Source of the DNA: Blautia pseudococcoides
GTDB lineage: Bacteria; Bacillota; Clostridia; Lachnospirales; Lachnospiraceae
Assembly: GCF_001689125.2 (NCBI RefSeq)
Contig: NZ_CP015405.2
Coordinates: 3,912,501-3,976,500 of the forward strand
Direction of reading: 5' to 3'
DNA length: 64,000 nt
A model generated the notes under the pieces. It worked only from the letters and a program-made list of their open reading frames with translations. It had not been told where the DNA came from and ran no database searches. Made by a program: the position numbers and the translations under genes. This document shows, piece after piece, positions 32,703 through 41,424 of the stretch. Position 1 is the stretch's first letter; each line of letters opens with the position of its first letter.

Positions 32703-33377
32703 TTAGAACATTGGATCTGAAGCGTATTCTGCTTCTCCCTCATTCTCCTGATACTGTGAGTTCTCCTGTAGCTGCGCTGTTCGCTGATTGACCTGATGAT
32801 ATTGATCTGCATACCATGCACTAAGCCATGCTGTATAATGCATTCTTGTCATGAGTAATAACTCACTGAATACCTCATATGTCATACTGACTGCCACATG
32901 ATTTTCCGGTTTACTGCCGAACTTAGGCACAATTAAACCTTTCTGATCTGTTTCGCCGGGGCCGCTATCCGCCACAAACAGGAAATCTGATTTGCTTCCT
33001 GCCAATAGCTGTGCTGTTCTGGACAGACTTTTCCCATCTGCACGGGAACGTCCGTATTTTGCAAGCTTCTCGGCAGAAGTTCCGCCCAAGCACTGATAAA
33101 GAGGTGTTTTATCCCCTGTTGTCTTCTTGTTCTTCAGAAGATAACGAAGCTCCCCACCTTCCAACTTGCGGCATAGTTCCAAGAACTCATCCACCGCAAT
33201 ATAAATATGGATGTTGTTCGTCTGCCGTTGTCCAGTCGGACGACTCAAATCATAAGTTGCAAAGGCGAGATGAATTTTTCCAATCTTAAAAGCATCATTC
33301 AGACTCTCCACAAAACAATTGCGGGCATCTTTTCGGATAATCTGATGCTGGTTACGATCCTCATTCATTTTTTCCAC
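32703..33377 (-). CDS. Conserved hypothetical protein
   Basis: 224 residues. IGKIHLAFATYDLSRPTGQR and NNIHIYIAVDEFLELCRKL show an alternating strand pattern; GRSRADGKSLSRTAQLLAGS and FVADSGPGETDQKGLIVPKF follow; the tail is Gln/Glu-rich. It could bind nucleic acid, but no motif proves this. It starts inside the end of the YkgJ-type gene (17-bp overlap), implying coupled translation. The ~240 bp below it, up to the zinc-ribbon promoter, have another open frame (to 32555) that may be a worn remnant. Confidence 0.6.
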   Translation of the reverse strand: MEKMNEDRNQHQIIRKDARNCFVESLNDAFKIGKIHLAFATYDLSRPTGQRQTNNIHIYIAVDEFLELCRKLEGGELRYLLKNKKTTGDKTPLYQCLGGTSAEKLAKYGRSRADGKSLSRTAQLLAGSKSDFLFVADSGPGETDQKGLIVPKFGSKPENHVAVSMTYEVFSELLLMTRMHYTAWLSAWYADQYHQVNQRTAQLQENSQYQENEGEAEYASDPMF

Positions 33378-34092
33378 CGCCTTCCTTTATGGGTGCCAGT
33401 TGCAGTAATGCAGTGATTTCTTGTGCATTCTTTTCAAACTGCGGCATAAAATCCTGAGCCACATCGTAATGCAGATATAATCCGATAAAAGCCGCTGTCC
33501 ATGAAAGCTCCATAATACGCTCACTGGCTGTCTTTTCCGCTTCACGGAAAAACTGCCCTAATTCCACAATTGTCTGCTGCCATTTAATAAAGAACTCATC
33601 CTCTAACGACATTCCGAACTCCTCAAGCCATTCACGTACCGTATGGGTTTTAGAATTATCACCGCACCCTGGATTGGTAAAAATATACTGTATCTGGCTT
33701 ACCGAAATTTTCTCCGAAGGATTTATATCCTTTTCAAATATAAGACATCTTCCTATTGGAAACAGCGCGCATACCGTTGGTTTTGCCTTATGGACAGAAC
33801 ATTTTCTATCTTTCATCAACGGGCATCTTCTTATGGAGCCACGAGGCTTCAATCTGACTATCGGCATACGGGAGTCGCAGCCAATAAAAGTCTCGCAGTA
33901 GGTTTCAAACAGTTCTTTAGTCGTTATCCCAAGCTCCTTTGCCATGTTATAAATATCTCTCGGCGTTAAAAGAATATCCTCCCGATTGATGCAGCATTTA
34001 CCGCACATAGTGCAGTGAAACGGAAATGGCTCATCCACACCGATTTTCATTGTTTCTAAATTATCAACGATATTTTTTAATCTTGTATCCAT
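33361..34092 (-). CDS. YkgJ-family cysteine-cluster protein
   Basis: 243 residues from 34092 (AGGAGG upstream). The Cys cluster reads FHCTMCGKCCINREDILLT, then RRCPLMKDRKCSVHKAKPTV, CALFPIGRC and a later NPGCGD, the YkgJ/Fli B-like pattern that can bind zinc or an Fe-S cluster. Such proteins are thought to act in redox or metal-dependent modification; none of the element genes shows the substrate. A second, related copy follows upstream at 34166-34846. Confidence 0.85.
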   Translation of the reverse strand: MDTRLKNIVDNLETMKIGVDEPFPFHCTMCGKCCINREDILLTPRDIYNMAKELGITTKELFETYCETFIGCDSRMPIVRLKPRGSIRRCPLMKDRKCSVHKAKPTVCALFPIGRCLIFEKDINPSEKISVSQIQYIFTNPGCGDNSKTHTVREWLEEFGMSLEDEFFIKWQQTIVELGQFFREAEKTASERIMELSWTAAFIGLYLHYDVAQDFMPQFEKNAQEITALLQLAPIKEGGGKNE

Positions 34093-34105
34093 AGTTTTTC
34101 CTCCT

Positions 34106-34138
34106 AAAAATAATAAAGGCGCCGAATTCCGACGCCTT
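34106..34138 (-). terminator. Terminator-like hairpin between the two YkgJ genes
   Basis: AAGGCGTC and GGCGCCTT arms with a short loop, followed by TATTATTTTT and immediately AGGAGG on the minus strand. Confidence 0.65.
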
Positions 34139-34165
34139 GTTGTTATATCATACTGACCTGAAAAT

Positions 34166-34846
34166 TTAATTGTCTCCGTCATCTGCCATTTTGCGCAAAG
34201 CAGCCAGCAACTTATCGTTATTGCTTTTGAACTGTGGAAAGAAAGACTTATCCAGATCGTAATCCGAATACTTGTAGAAAAGGAACATCATCACGGCCCT
34301 TGTCCGATTTTGCTCAGGAATCCTCTTCAGTAATCTTTCGATTTCCTGTACCGAACCGATATCCGTGTTCAAAAATTCAAAATCCTGCTTGCTGCAGCGC
34401 TTCTGAATCCATTTTTTCACGGACATCTGCGGACCAGAATAGTGATGCGGCTGTTCCATACTGAGATACTGTTCATATCCGCCAAGTTCATACGGTCCCA
34501 CAGCAATGGGATATGTACGGCACGCCCTTGGATGAACCGAATGAATCGTACACCGATTATCTTTCAGAAAAATGCACGCATCATCCGCTCCAGCTGTTTT
34601 CAGCATAAATACCGTGTATCCATTTTCACTAAGCAAGACAGGCTCCGCATAGGTAGCAAGCACATCTTCCACGCAGCTCACATTTTCACCTTTGTCTCTC
34701 AGATGTTTGGCAAGCCGAAAAGCATCCAGACTCTCCAGCGGCACGCTTTCCCTGACATGCCGGCAGCAAGCGCCGCACATCCTGCATTTAAATGGAAATC
34801 TGTCTGACAGATTGACAGGAACCATTTTTGTCATGAATTCTTTCAT
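34166..34846 (-). CDS. YkgJ-family cysteine-cluster protein, second copy
   Basis: 226 residues from 34846 (GAGGAGG 6 nt upstream). Cys cluster: FPFKCRMCGACCRHVRESVP, CIFLKDNRCTIHSVHPRACR, TYPIAVGPYE, with the same overall order as the neighbour at 33361. The C-terminal half (RAVMMFLFYKYSDYDLDKSF) resembles that of the neighbour too, so the two probably arose by duplication and could form a heterodimer (inference). Confidence 0.85.
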   Translation of the reverse strand: MKEFMTKMVPVNLSDRFPFKCRMCGACCRHVRESVPLESLDAFRLAKHLRDKGENVSCVEDVLATYAEPVLLSENGYTVFMLKTAGADDACIFLKDNRCTIHSVHPRACRTYPIAVGPYELGGYEQYLSMEQPHHYSGPQMSVKKWIQKRCSKQDFEFLNTDIGSVQEIERLLKRIPEQNRTRAVMMFLFYKYSDYDLDKSFFPQFKSNNDKLLAALRKMADDGDN

Positions 34847-34859
34847 ACGTCCTCCTCGC

Positions 34860-35072
34860 TTACCAGATATCCCGGCACGGAACAAACTCCACAACGGTAT
34901 CTTCGGCAATCGGCGTATCCGGCTTTCCATCAAACTCATTGTTGTATTTCGTACAGATATTCGGTTTCCAGCCTTTGCATGGATCCACATCCACATACAG
35001 ACAGCCTTCCGATTCATAAACCGGTCTGTCCCAACTGTCGCGCCCTTTATAGTTCAATATCAGTTTCTTCAT
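34860..35072 (-). CDS. Conserved small element protein
   Basis: 70 residues, starting MKKLILNYKGRDSWDRPVYE, with GCLYVDVDPCKGWKPNICTK and an EFVPCRDIW end. Proteins with this pattern recur in Firmicutes conjugative elements and have no known function. It lies 14 bp above the second YkgJ gene and 21 bp below the YodL-like gene. Confidence 0.7.
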   Translation of the reverse strand: MKKLILNYKGRDSWDRPVYESEGCLYVDVDPCKGWKPNICTKYNNEFDGKPDTPIAEDTVVEFVPCRDIW

Positions 35073-35092
35073 GATTGTATCCTTTCTGCGCC

Positions 35093-35470
35093 CTACAGGC
35101 GCCCAAAATCAGCTTTTTCCTTTTCAAATGCAATCTCCTCAAACACGAACCGGTCACAGAAGAAAAACCTGCTTTCCTTTTCGGAACGGATGATTTCGAC
35201 TACATCCGACATGGTCATGGAGCGTCCACGGAAGCCCTCCGGATGCGATACGTTAAAACGTACATATACCGCTTCCAGTTCGGCAAGTTCTTGATCCATT
35301 TTGTTTTTGGCATTCCGGGGCACGGCGATGTCCAAATCCCCGCTGAATACGGCTTCGTAAATCTCAGCCGGGACATGTCCGCCACTTGCCGCCCGGATGC
35401 TTCTCAAATCGCTGAATATCAAGTATCTGTTTTCCGGTTCCGGGATGATTTGATACAACGTGATTTTCAC
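35093..35470 (-). CDS. YodL-like domain protein
   Basis: 125 residues. MKITLYQIIPEPENRYLIFS and the block LEAVYVRFNVSHPEGFRGRS plus MTMSDVVEIIRSEKESRFFF match the YodL family found in Bacillus and many mobile elements. The function is unknown; relatives are often fused to element proteins. It overlaps its upstream neighbour by 4 bp. Confidence 0.75.
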   Translation of the reverse strand: MKITLYQIIPEPENRYLIFSDLRSIRAASGGHVPAEIYEAVFSGDLDIAVPRNAKNKMDQELAELEAVYVRFNVSHPEGFRGRSMTMSDVVEIIRSEKESRFFFCDRFVFEEIAFEKEKADFGRL

Positions 35471-35895
35471 GATGGTATCCCCCTTTCTGCACAGAGCTCA
35501 TCTGTCTTCAAGAGCTGCAGACAGTATGGGAGCGTACAATCTCCTTCCCCTGGGAAGATATTGTTCGCATCTGGTATGATGACCCGCAAAACCTTGCGCC
35601 CGGTTTCCTCATACTCATCCAAGCGCACATCGCAGTCTTCATAAATTCCGGAAACCATATCTCCAGACTGGAAGCGTTCTCCAGACTGAACTCTTAGCCC
35701 CAAAGTATTGAGGATTCGTCCAATCTCCTCCGTCGGCAAAAAAAGTACCATTTGGAAATCCAAGTGCCCATAGCGTTCCAGCCCGTGGGTGTGGGCATTG
35801 CACATATAGGGCAAAAAATCTGTTTCTACCTCACCACATTCATCACAAGCGCCATTGGCCACCAGATGGATGAGCCAGTCAATTTTCTGATCCAT
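35467..35895 (-). CDS. DUF4262-like protein with CxxC
   Basis: 142 residues. GACDECGEVETDFLPYMCNA and HTHGLERYGHLDFQMVLFLP recall DUF4262, whose members share a CxxCG...H..G pattern. Zinc binding through Cys/His is possible. It overlaps the gene upstream by 17 bp and the YodL-like gene by 4 bp. Confidence 0.6.
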   Translation of the reverse strand: MDQKIDWLIHLVANGACDECGEVETDFLPYMCNAHTHGLERYGHLDFQMVLFLPTEEIGRILNTLGLRVQSGERFQSGDMVSGIYEDCDVRLDEYEETGRKVLRVIIPDANNIFPGEGDCTLPYCLQLLKTDELCAERGIPS

Positions 35896-36679
35896 GTTGC
35901 TCCTCCTCTCTGCGGTAAAACGCCAACATACCCTGCATAGCGGAGCGTAAATCCCGGTCGAAGCTATCCCACTCAGTTATGAGATTCTCCATAGATTCTC
36001 TGTCACACATTTTGGCATCGTCCAGACAAAGCAGCTCATAGTCCACCTTATCTGCATCGTCATAAGGAAGAGCCAGAACGCCTTCCTTTACGAGAACGAA
36101 AAACGTGCCAAGATGCAGCCCATCAGAGATTGGATAGTTCCAGCAGAGTTCGTTGTGATACCGCTCCCTGTAATCCGCGCAGAAATCCATCAGCGTGGAA
36201 TGCGTTGGACCGTTTTCGTGGAGATAAGCAATCAATTTACTTTTGCTCCTAAGGTTATCCAAACAAATATCATGCGGACTGATCTCAACAATCCGTCTAT
36301 AGACTGTCGGCCGTTTTTCCCGGACATTGACCAGCCAAAGAGCCGATTTCGTGGTACTCTCATGACACCAGGACAGCCTTAAAGCTTTTTCCAACAGTGC
36401 ACGAGACAAGCTCTCACCGATTGAAGCGGATTCTCCGGAGTCTTGAGGAATTGCTTCCTTTTCCATCTCCTCATTCCCATTGACAAACCGGATAAGCTTA
36501 TCTATCTCGGCAATGGTAAACCTATCAGTGGTGGCCTGAAATCCCCAGTAATGATCATCTTCATAACCCGCTATGCCATGAATCGTTCTGTCTAAAATTT
36601 TGCCTGCACATTCTCCAATCAATCTGGAGGCTTCTTTCCAATCCAGTTTGAGTGTACGGCAATATGTGTAATTACTCAT
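35879..36679 (-). CDS. Conserved hypothetical protein
   Basis: 266 residues, mostly helical. The N-terminal part (YTYCRTLKLDWKEASRLIGE) and the stretch RIVEISPHDICLDNLRSKSK have no recognised domain; a lone CHESTTKSALWLVNVREK may be an alpha/beta core. Its start overlaps the end of the next gene by 8 bp. Likely soluble. Confidence 0.55.
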   Translation of the reverse strand: MSNYTYCRTLKLDWKEASRLIGECAGKILDRTIHGIAGYEDDHYWGFQATTDRFTIAEIDKLIRFVNGNEEMEKEAIPQDSGESASIGESLSRALLEKALRLSWCHESTTKSALWLVNVREKRPTVYRRIVEISPHDICLDNLRSKSKLIAYLHENGPTHSTLMDFCADYRERYHNELCWNYPISDGLHLGTFFVLVKEGVLALPYDDADKVDYELLCLDDAKMCDRESMENLITEWDSFDRDLRSAMQGMLAFYRREEEQHGSEN

Positions 36680-36995
36680 TTGATTCCCTTTCTGCCATAT
36701 ATGGCTTGTAATAAACTGTGTCGTCTTTGTCAGATTGGTAAGCTCCTATGCAAACCTCGTGGCAGGGGCCGCGTTCAGGATTGTATTCTGCAAAACAGAT
36801 TGGCTCAGCAATTTCCGGCTTTTCTGTATCCCAGTACACATTGATTGCAGGGAAATTCTCATCGTCGATTGCCACTGCCCTAAGACTGGTTCCGTCCGGC
36901 AGAGGCAGTACAATAGTCGGATATTCCGTCTGGGGGATTTTATTATCCCGAGTTTCCACCACACATCGGAAGTAATCCTGTTTTGACTCACTCAT
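36672..36995 (-). CDS. Conserved hypothetical protein
   Basis: 107 residues from 36995, where GGAGGTG lies upstream. Strand-rich (TIVLPLPDGTSLRAVAIDDE, FPAINVYWDTEKPEIAEPIC), with an acidic bias. Similar small proteins are seen in Lachnospiraceae elements. Translation is coupled to the frameshifted gene above (4-bp overlap). Confidence 0.55.
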   Translation of the reverse strand: MSESKQDYFRCVVETRDNKIPQTEYPTIVLPLPDGTSLRAVAIDDENFPAINVYWDTEKPEIAEPICFAEYNPERGPCHEVCIGAYQSDKDDTVYYKPYMAERESNE

Positions 36996-37737
36996 GATAG
37001 GACACCTCCGTTTTGTACACACTCAATTTCAAATACACATCCTGAAAAAAATTTTTGATTTCTGTCCAAGTAGTCTTGTGCCGCCTTTTCGGTCTTGAAC
37101 TTCCGAACTATCTGTGACTGCGGCTCCGGAATCCTCGCAAGCCAAATTTTCCGGCTGCTCCGCTTCACAAAATATCCCTGTTCTACCCGAAGCACATAAA
37201 ATTCCGACAGTGTACCGAAATCAAATGGGGTCCGCTTGCGCCTCATGGGCGGATGGATAACATGGCGGTTATTCCTGAAGGATACTGTAATGCTGTGGCC
37301 AGAAAGCTCATCAATCTTATCCAGCAGTTCCTCTGTTGTAGCGACATAGTGCCTCTGCCAATACTCATGGTCATAATCAACCACTATCACGGCATTCCCA
37401 TGTTTTCTGTAGTCCTCCACGGTATGTGCCGATTTTATCCCTGCCAGAATCCAGCGTCCGAACTCGCCTTCTTCAAAAGTGCGGTTCCGGCTTTTGCGTG
37501 TCCCGCCCCGGTTATTCATGTTGGCTTCCTCATAGATGGACGCTATCTCCTGCATTTCCTCTGCAGTAAACAGCATCCTCCCAGTATGGGGATAGTTCAG
37601 AACCGACCAGCGCTTTTCTGGGATCTCACGTCCCGCCTGTCAATATCAAAACAGTTTGACGATCCATGATTTACGATAGGAATATACTTTTCTCCGACAC
37701 GTATGAATGCCTTATCATAAAAGATTTCACTGCTCAT
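36992..37737 (-). pseudogene. Frameshifted conserved hypothetical gene (two reading frames)
   Basis: One ancestral gene reads in two frames. From the ATG at 37737 the first frame encodes SSEIFYDKAFIRVGEKYIPI and NHGSSNCFDIDRR, then shifts and stops at 37597. The continuation in the other frame reads GREIPEKRWSVLNYPHTGRM and runs into MLFTAEEMQEIASIYEEANM to the end at 36992. Adding one G to GGCGGG (bases 37632-37634 are the C run on the plus strand) restores a 248-residue protein. The coding sense on both sides is good. The intact downstream part alone would be 194 residues from 37576. No slippery heptamer was seen, so this is a mutation or a sequence error. Confidence 0.7.
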
Positions 37738-37949
37738 ACTGCCACCTCCTGCCGGATAAGATGCAGGCGGTAATTGGTATTACACGTTTCAAAACAGATC
37801 TCATCCGGAGAAATCTTCTCCATCTGAAGAACCTTACTTGTCCTGCGCATCCCTCCGTTTTCAGCGATAAAAGCGGCAGTTCCAACAGTTAATGGGCAGA
37901 TAAGCCTGCCAGTGATTTCAAGATTCCTTTTTTGTGGGTTCATATCCAT
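37734..37949 (-). CDS. Conserved small hypothetical protein
   Basis: 71 residues: MDMNPQKRNLEITGRLICPL then GTAAFIAENGGMRRTSKVLQ and ETCNTNYRLHLI. Strand-rich, basic, with no membrane segment. The stop overlaps the start of the frameshifted gene (ATGA). AAAGGAGG precedes the ATG, and a terminator-like hairpin lies directly upstream. Confidence 0.6.
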   Translation of the reverse strand: MDMNPQKRNLEITGRLICPLTVGTAAFIAENGGMRRTSKVLQMEKISPDEICFETCNTNYRLHLIRQEVAV

Positions 37950-37968
37950 TACCTCCTTTATGAAAGTG

Positions 37969-37995
37969 AAAAGCGGAGCAGAAAATCTGCCCCGC
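37969..37995 (-). terminator. Terminator-like hairpin below the ligase gene
   Basis: GCGGGGCAGA pairs with TCTGCTCCGC around TTT, followed by TTTT on the minus strand, right before AAAGGAGG of the next gene. Confidence 0.65.
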
Positions 37996-38014
37996 CACTG
38001 TTATTCTGACGAAT

Positions 38015-39984
38015 TTACGCCAGCATCGCCTCAAATTGTTCCTCTGTCAGTGTCCTGATACCGAGCTGCTGCGCCTTCGCAAGCTTGCTGCCGGCCTTCT
38101 CTCCAACAATCAAATAGTCTGTTTTCTTTGTAATCGAGCTTGCCGGTTTGGCGCCAAGCTGCATCAGCTTCATCTGAATACCGTCACGGGTGTAATTCTC
38201 CAGTTTCCCGGTTGCCACTACGATTTTTCCAAAGAACGGGTTTGTTGTATTTGTATTCATATCAAAATTCTCCTTTTCAAATTCAATTTTTTCAAGCAGC
38301 GGACGCCAGAGTTTTTCTTCCTCTGTATCCGCATACCATGTATAAATGTTGTTGTGCATCGTCTCGCCGAAATCCGGAAGCTGTGTAAAGTCGAAGCCGT
38401 CCTCAATGGCCTGTTCAAACGCTTCCCACGATCCATGAAAATAGCTGTCCAAATCACGTCCGGCATGTCTTCCCACCATAGGAATTCCCAAGCCTGCAAT
38501 AAACTTTGCTAACGTACAATGGCGGCTTTTTCAATGGATGTCTGCAGCCGCTCAAAGGATTTCTCCCCAAAGCCCTCCGTCTGGACAATCTCATCACGAT
38601 ATTGCTCCAACGCATATAAATCTGCAAACGTCCGAATCCAGCCATGACTTACAAACTGCTCCAGAGTTTTTTCCGACAGGCCCTCAATATTCATTCTCGT
38701 TTTCTCACAAAAGTGGACAAACTTTCGCACCAGTTTGGCAGAACAATGCGGATTCTCACAGAATAGCTGGCGAATACCGCCGTTGCTTTTCCGAAAACTC
38801 AGCATCTGACCACAACAGGGGCAGCTGAGCGGAACACAGCAGGTTCCGGTCTTATCGAGATTCTCTGCAATCTGCGGAATAATCATGTTTGCCTTATACA
38901 CGCGAATCTTATCGCCACGCCCCAAGGCAAGGTCCAGATAATTCTCATAGTTATGCAGATATGCCCGGCTGACTTGAGCGCCGTCAATAGACACCGGCTC
39001 GAAGATACCTGTCAGACTGACCATCCCAGTACGAGTGACCGCCACATCCAGACCAATGAATGTGGTTTCATACAGCTCGTCTTCCCACTTCAATGCAATC
39101 AAACGGTTTTCGTGATGCCCTGTGGCTCCCAGACCTTTTCCGTAGGCAACATCATCATATTCCATGATAATTCCGTCTACTGGGTAAGGGAACTTCTTAG
39201 GATCCATAGCGGCAATTGCATCACGAATCATTGTTTCATTATGAAGTGCATCCAGATAAATGTATGGTACAACCGAAAAACCGTTATGCTCTAAAAACTG
39301 CTGCTGAGCAAGTTTACTTTCCGGCTCAAGATAATCGCTCACAAGCTCAAACGCCCAAAACTCAAGTAATCTCTTTTTTGCCTCGCCGGCGTCAAGCTTG
39401 CGCGTGCTGCCAGATGCAAGATTTCGGGGATGAGTATAGGGATCCTCCAGACCGGAATTGATTTTCTCAAAGTTTGTCCATGAGATGACGCCTTCACCTC
39501 GAACCTCAAATGAATCCTTAGTGGGTATGGTAAGAGGCACGTTAAGAAAATTGCGCACAGTATGCGTTACATCCTCTCCAATAATGCCTTCACGCCCACG
39601 GGTAATGGCCTGAATCAGCTCGCCATTCTCATAGCGGAGTACCAGTGTCAGACCATCCATTTTCCAGCTTATCAGCACCGGCTGTTTTGCCGCAAACTTC
39701 ACCAGATCTTCAACAGATTTGGTCTTATCCGCTGAAAGCATAGGTTTACTATGGCGCACCTCAGCCAGACTCTCCAATATTTCGCCGGACACCTTTTGGG
39801 TCGGGGAACCGGAAAGGATCAACCCGGTTCGGCTCTCAATGTCTTTCAATTCATCCATCAGGATATCGTAATCCCTGTCCGACATAATGGGATTATCATC
39901 CCGGTAATAGGCAATGTCTGCCTTTGTGAGCTGCTCAATCAATTCCAGCATACGCTCATGGTTTGTTTTATATTTTGCACTCAT
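38015..39984 (-). pseudogene. ligA: NAD+-dependent DNA ligase, frameshifted into two parts
   Basis: Start 39984 (GGAG 8 nt upstream). The first 491 residues (to 38509) carry the Ia domain, the adenylation motif SWKMDGL (KxDG), RGEGVI, the OB fold and a zinc finger (CPCCG...CENPHC), plus the first HhH. The frame then hits TAG at 38509. The remainder of the HhH domain and the BRCT domain follow in another frame (LAKFIAGLGIPMVGRHAG, then GKIVVATGKLENYTRDGIQM to 38015). One base gained near 38507-38515 would rebuild a 656-residue enzyme, normal for LigA. Without BRCT and HhH the truncated form may still seal nicks weakly. The ligase would join replicated element DNA. Confidence 0.85.
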
Positions 39985-39997
39985 GTGCATTCTCCTT

Positions 39998-40180
39998 TCA
40001 GTCAATTCTGTGCATCAGTTCCCGAACTGCCTCATACCGGAATTGAAGCGCTTTTTCCTCCTCTTCCGTTCTTTCTGTCGAATCGAAATCAAGAACCTCC
40101 GCATATAGCTCATTTGATGATTTTGTGCTGTAGACTTCCTCTACGCTGCCGCCCTTCACAATGATAAACAGTCTATCCAT
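39998..40180 (-). CDS. Small conserved acidic protein
   Basis: 60 residues: MDRLFIIVKGGSVEEVYSTK then FDSTERTEEEEKALQFRYEA. AAGGAGGTGAGCGAAA precedes the ATG, supporting translation. It lies between the 182-residue zinc-ribbon-like gene (8-bp overlap) and ligA. Similar small proteins occur in Lachnospiraceae mobile elements; function unknown. Confidence 0.6.
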   Translation of the reverse strand: MDRLFIIVKGGSVEEVYSTKSSNELYAEVLDFDSTERTEEEEKALQFRYEAVRELMHRID

Positions 40181-40721
40181 TTTCGCTCACCTCCTTAGGC
40201 GAGCAGATCCGGAATGCAGACCATCGACCGCAATTGGGGCATGGAATTCCTAAAGTATTTCCAGCAGATTTGTCCAACTGTTCCTGTGTGATTTGCCCGG
40301 GTATCCCGCAGCATTCTGTTTTTACCCAAACCAGTCTGGCGGAATGGAGAACTTCAGGACGATACTTACGGTTGAACGGGATGTAGTCCACCCAGAGCGG
40401 ATCATCAAAAATTCTGGCCATGTGAAGTTCCAGTGCAGTCATCTCCATCTCTTTTCGGGAACTATGACAATAATCATGCTCTTGTTCCCATTCCAACAGA
40501 TTTTTCTGCATCTGCTGCTCTCCACTTTTCAGAATCAAATCCGAAGCCAGCTGTATCCAGTCTTTTTCCTCCAGATCTCCCACATCCGTTTTAATGCCTT
40601 TTCGGTATCCGTAAATTTTCTTTCTGCCCTCTTGTCTGACCAGAAAAGCACGTCCGGTTCCGTAATGAACCCGAAGATCAGAAAAGGTCAAAGCGTCCAA
40701 TGATTTTTCTGTATTATCCAA
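40173..40721 (-). CDS. Hypothetical protein with C-terminal zinc ribbon
   Basis: 182 residues. The C-terminal part has CCGIPGQ and IPCPNCGRWSAFRIC, a Cys4-type zinc ribbon; the N-terminal part is mixed helix/strand (LTFSDLRVHYGTGRAFLVRQ). Nucleic-acid or protein contact is likely. Overlaps the methyltransferase-fold gene by 8 bp. Confidence 0.6.
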   Translation of the reverse strand: MDNTEKSLDALTFSDLRVHYGTGRAFLVRQEGRKKIYGYRKGIKTDVGDLEEKDWIQLASDLILKSGEQQMQKNLLEWEQEHDYCHSSRKEMEMTALELHMARIFDDPLWVDYIPFNRKYRPEVLHSARLVWVKTECCGIPGQITQEQLDKSAGNTLGIPCPNCGRWSAFRICSPKEVSENG

Positions 40722-41424
40722 TCTTCGCCACCCCTTCCTCTGCGCTATAGGCAGTGCATTTCCTTTTTCCGAAAGGAACTGACGCCAATGGAGTGTACCA
40801 ACGGGACCATTCTTTCATTGCTAAAGTGTCGCCATGAATGACCACAGCCGGAATTCCGTACAGACTGAGTTGGATATACGCCATCCACACGCAGCGGATA
40901 TCAATATCCTGGGCAACAAAAAAACTCTTGTGCCGAAAATCGAAATTTTTCCGCTTCATTGCCCATACTGCACCAATCACTATCGTACCCGAGCCACAAG
41001 CTGGTTCGTTGATCATGATAGGTTCTTCCGCTTCTGAATGCTCATTCACTGGATCTACAATCTGAGCCATCAACCGGCAGATATAATCCGGAGTAAAATA
41101 TTGTCCGTTCCACTCGTTATTTAAGCGAAGCTCATGATAAATACTGCCAAGAATATCGCAGGGATCCTCCTCATGCTCATAAATAGCAAGGGCAAGCAGA
41201 GCAAGCATACGCGCGTAGCAGTTAAGGATTTTAGGTTCCATCGTGGATGCCATCTCCTCATACCGCTTCTCACGCTCTTCTGCGTTTGACGGATCCATCT
41301 GCGCAGAGATACAGTTTGCTGCAATCTCCAAAAAGGTAGTAAAGACATGATTCAACCCCTGTGACTGCGCCAGATTCTTGATTTCATCAACCAACTCATC
41401 TTGATATGTTTTCTTTTTAACCAC
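40714..41424 (-). CDS. N6-methyltransferase-fold protein lacking NPPY
   Basis: 236 residues from the GTG at 41424 (GGGAG 7-8 nt upstream). A helical HsdM-like N-terminus (NNEWNGQYFTPDYICRLMAQ) is followed by motif I INEPACGSGTIVIGAVWAMK and motif II-III FFVAQDIDIRCVWMAYIQLS, GIPAVVIHGDTL. The sequence then goes on without the NPPY/F catalytic motif expected there. It can probably bind SAM but may not methylate DNA; alternatively it marks a degenerate methylase. It overlaps the gene upstream by 8 bp. Confidence 0.7.
   Translation of the reverse strand: MVKKKTYQDELVDEIKNLAQSQGLNHVFTTFLEIAANCISAQMDPSNAEEREKRYEEMASTMEPKILNCYARMLALLALAIYEHEEDPCDILGSIYHELRLNNEWNGQYFTPDYICRLMAQIVDPVNEHSEAEEPIMINEPACGSGTIVIGAVWAMKRKNFDFRHKSFFVAQDIDIRCVWMAYIQLSLYGIPAVVIHGDTLAMKEWSRWYTPLASVPFGKRKCTAYSAEEGVAKIG

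Noticed and set aside
32555..32821. 88-codon minus-strand reading frame overlapping the end of the 32703 gene
   Set aside because: Its later part looks somewhat protein-like, but it has no ribosome binding site and overlaps a better gene; kept only as a possible remnant.
38500..38520. Programmed -1 frameshift in ligA
   Set aside because: No slippery heptamer or downstream stem; a plain indel is more likely.
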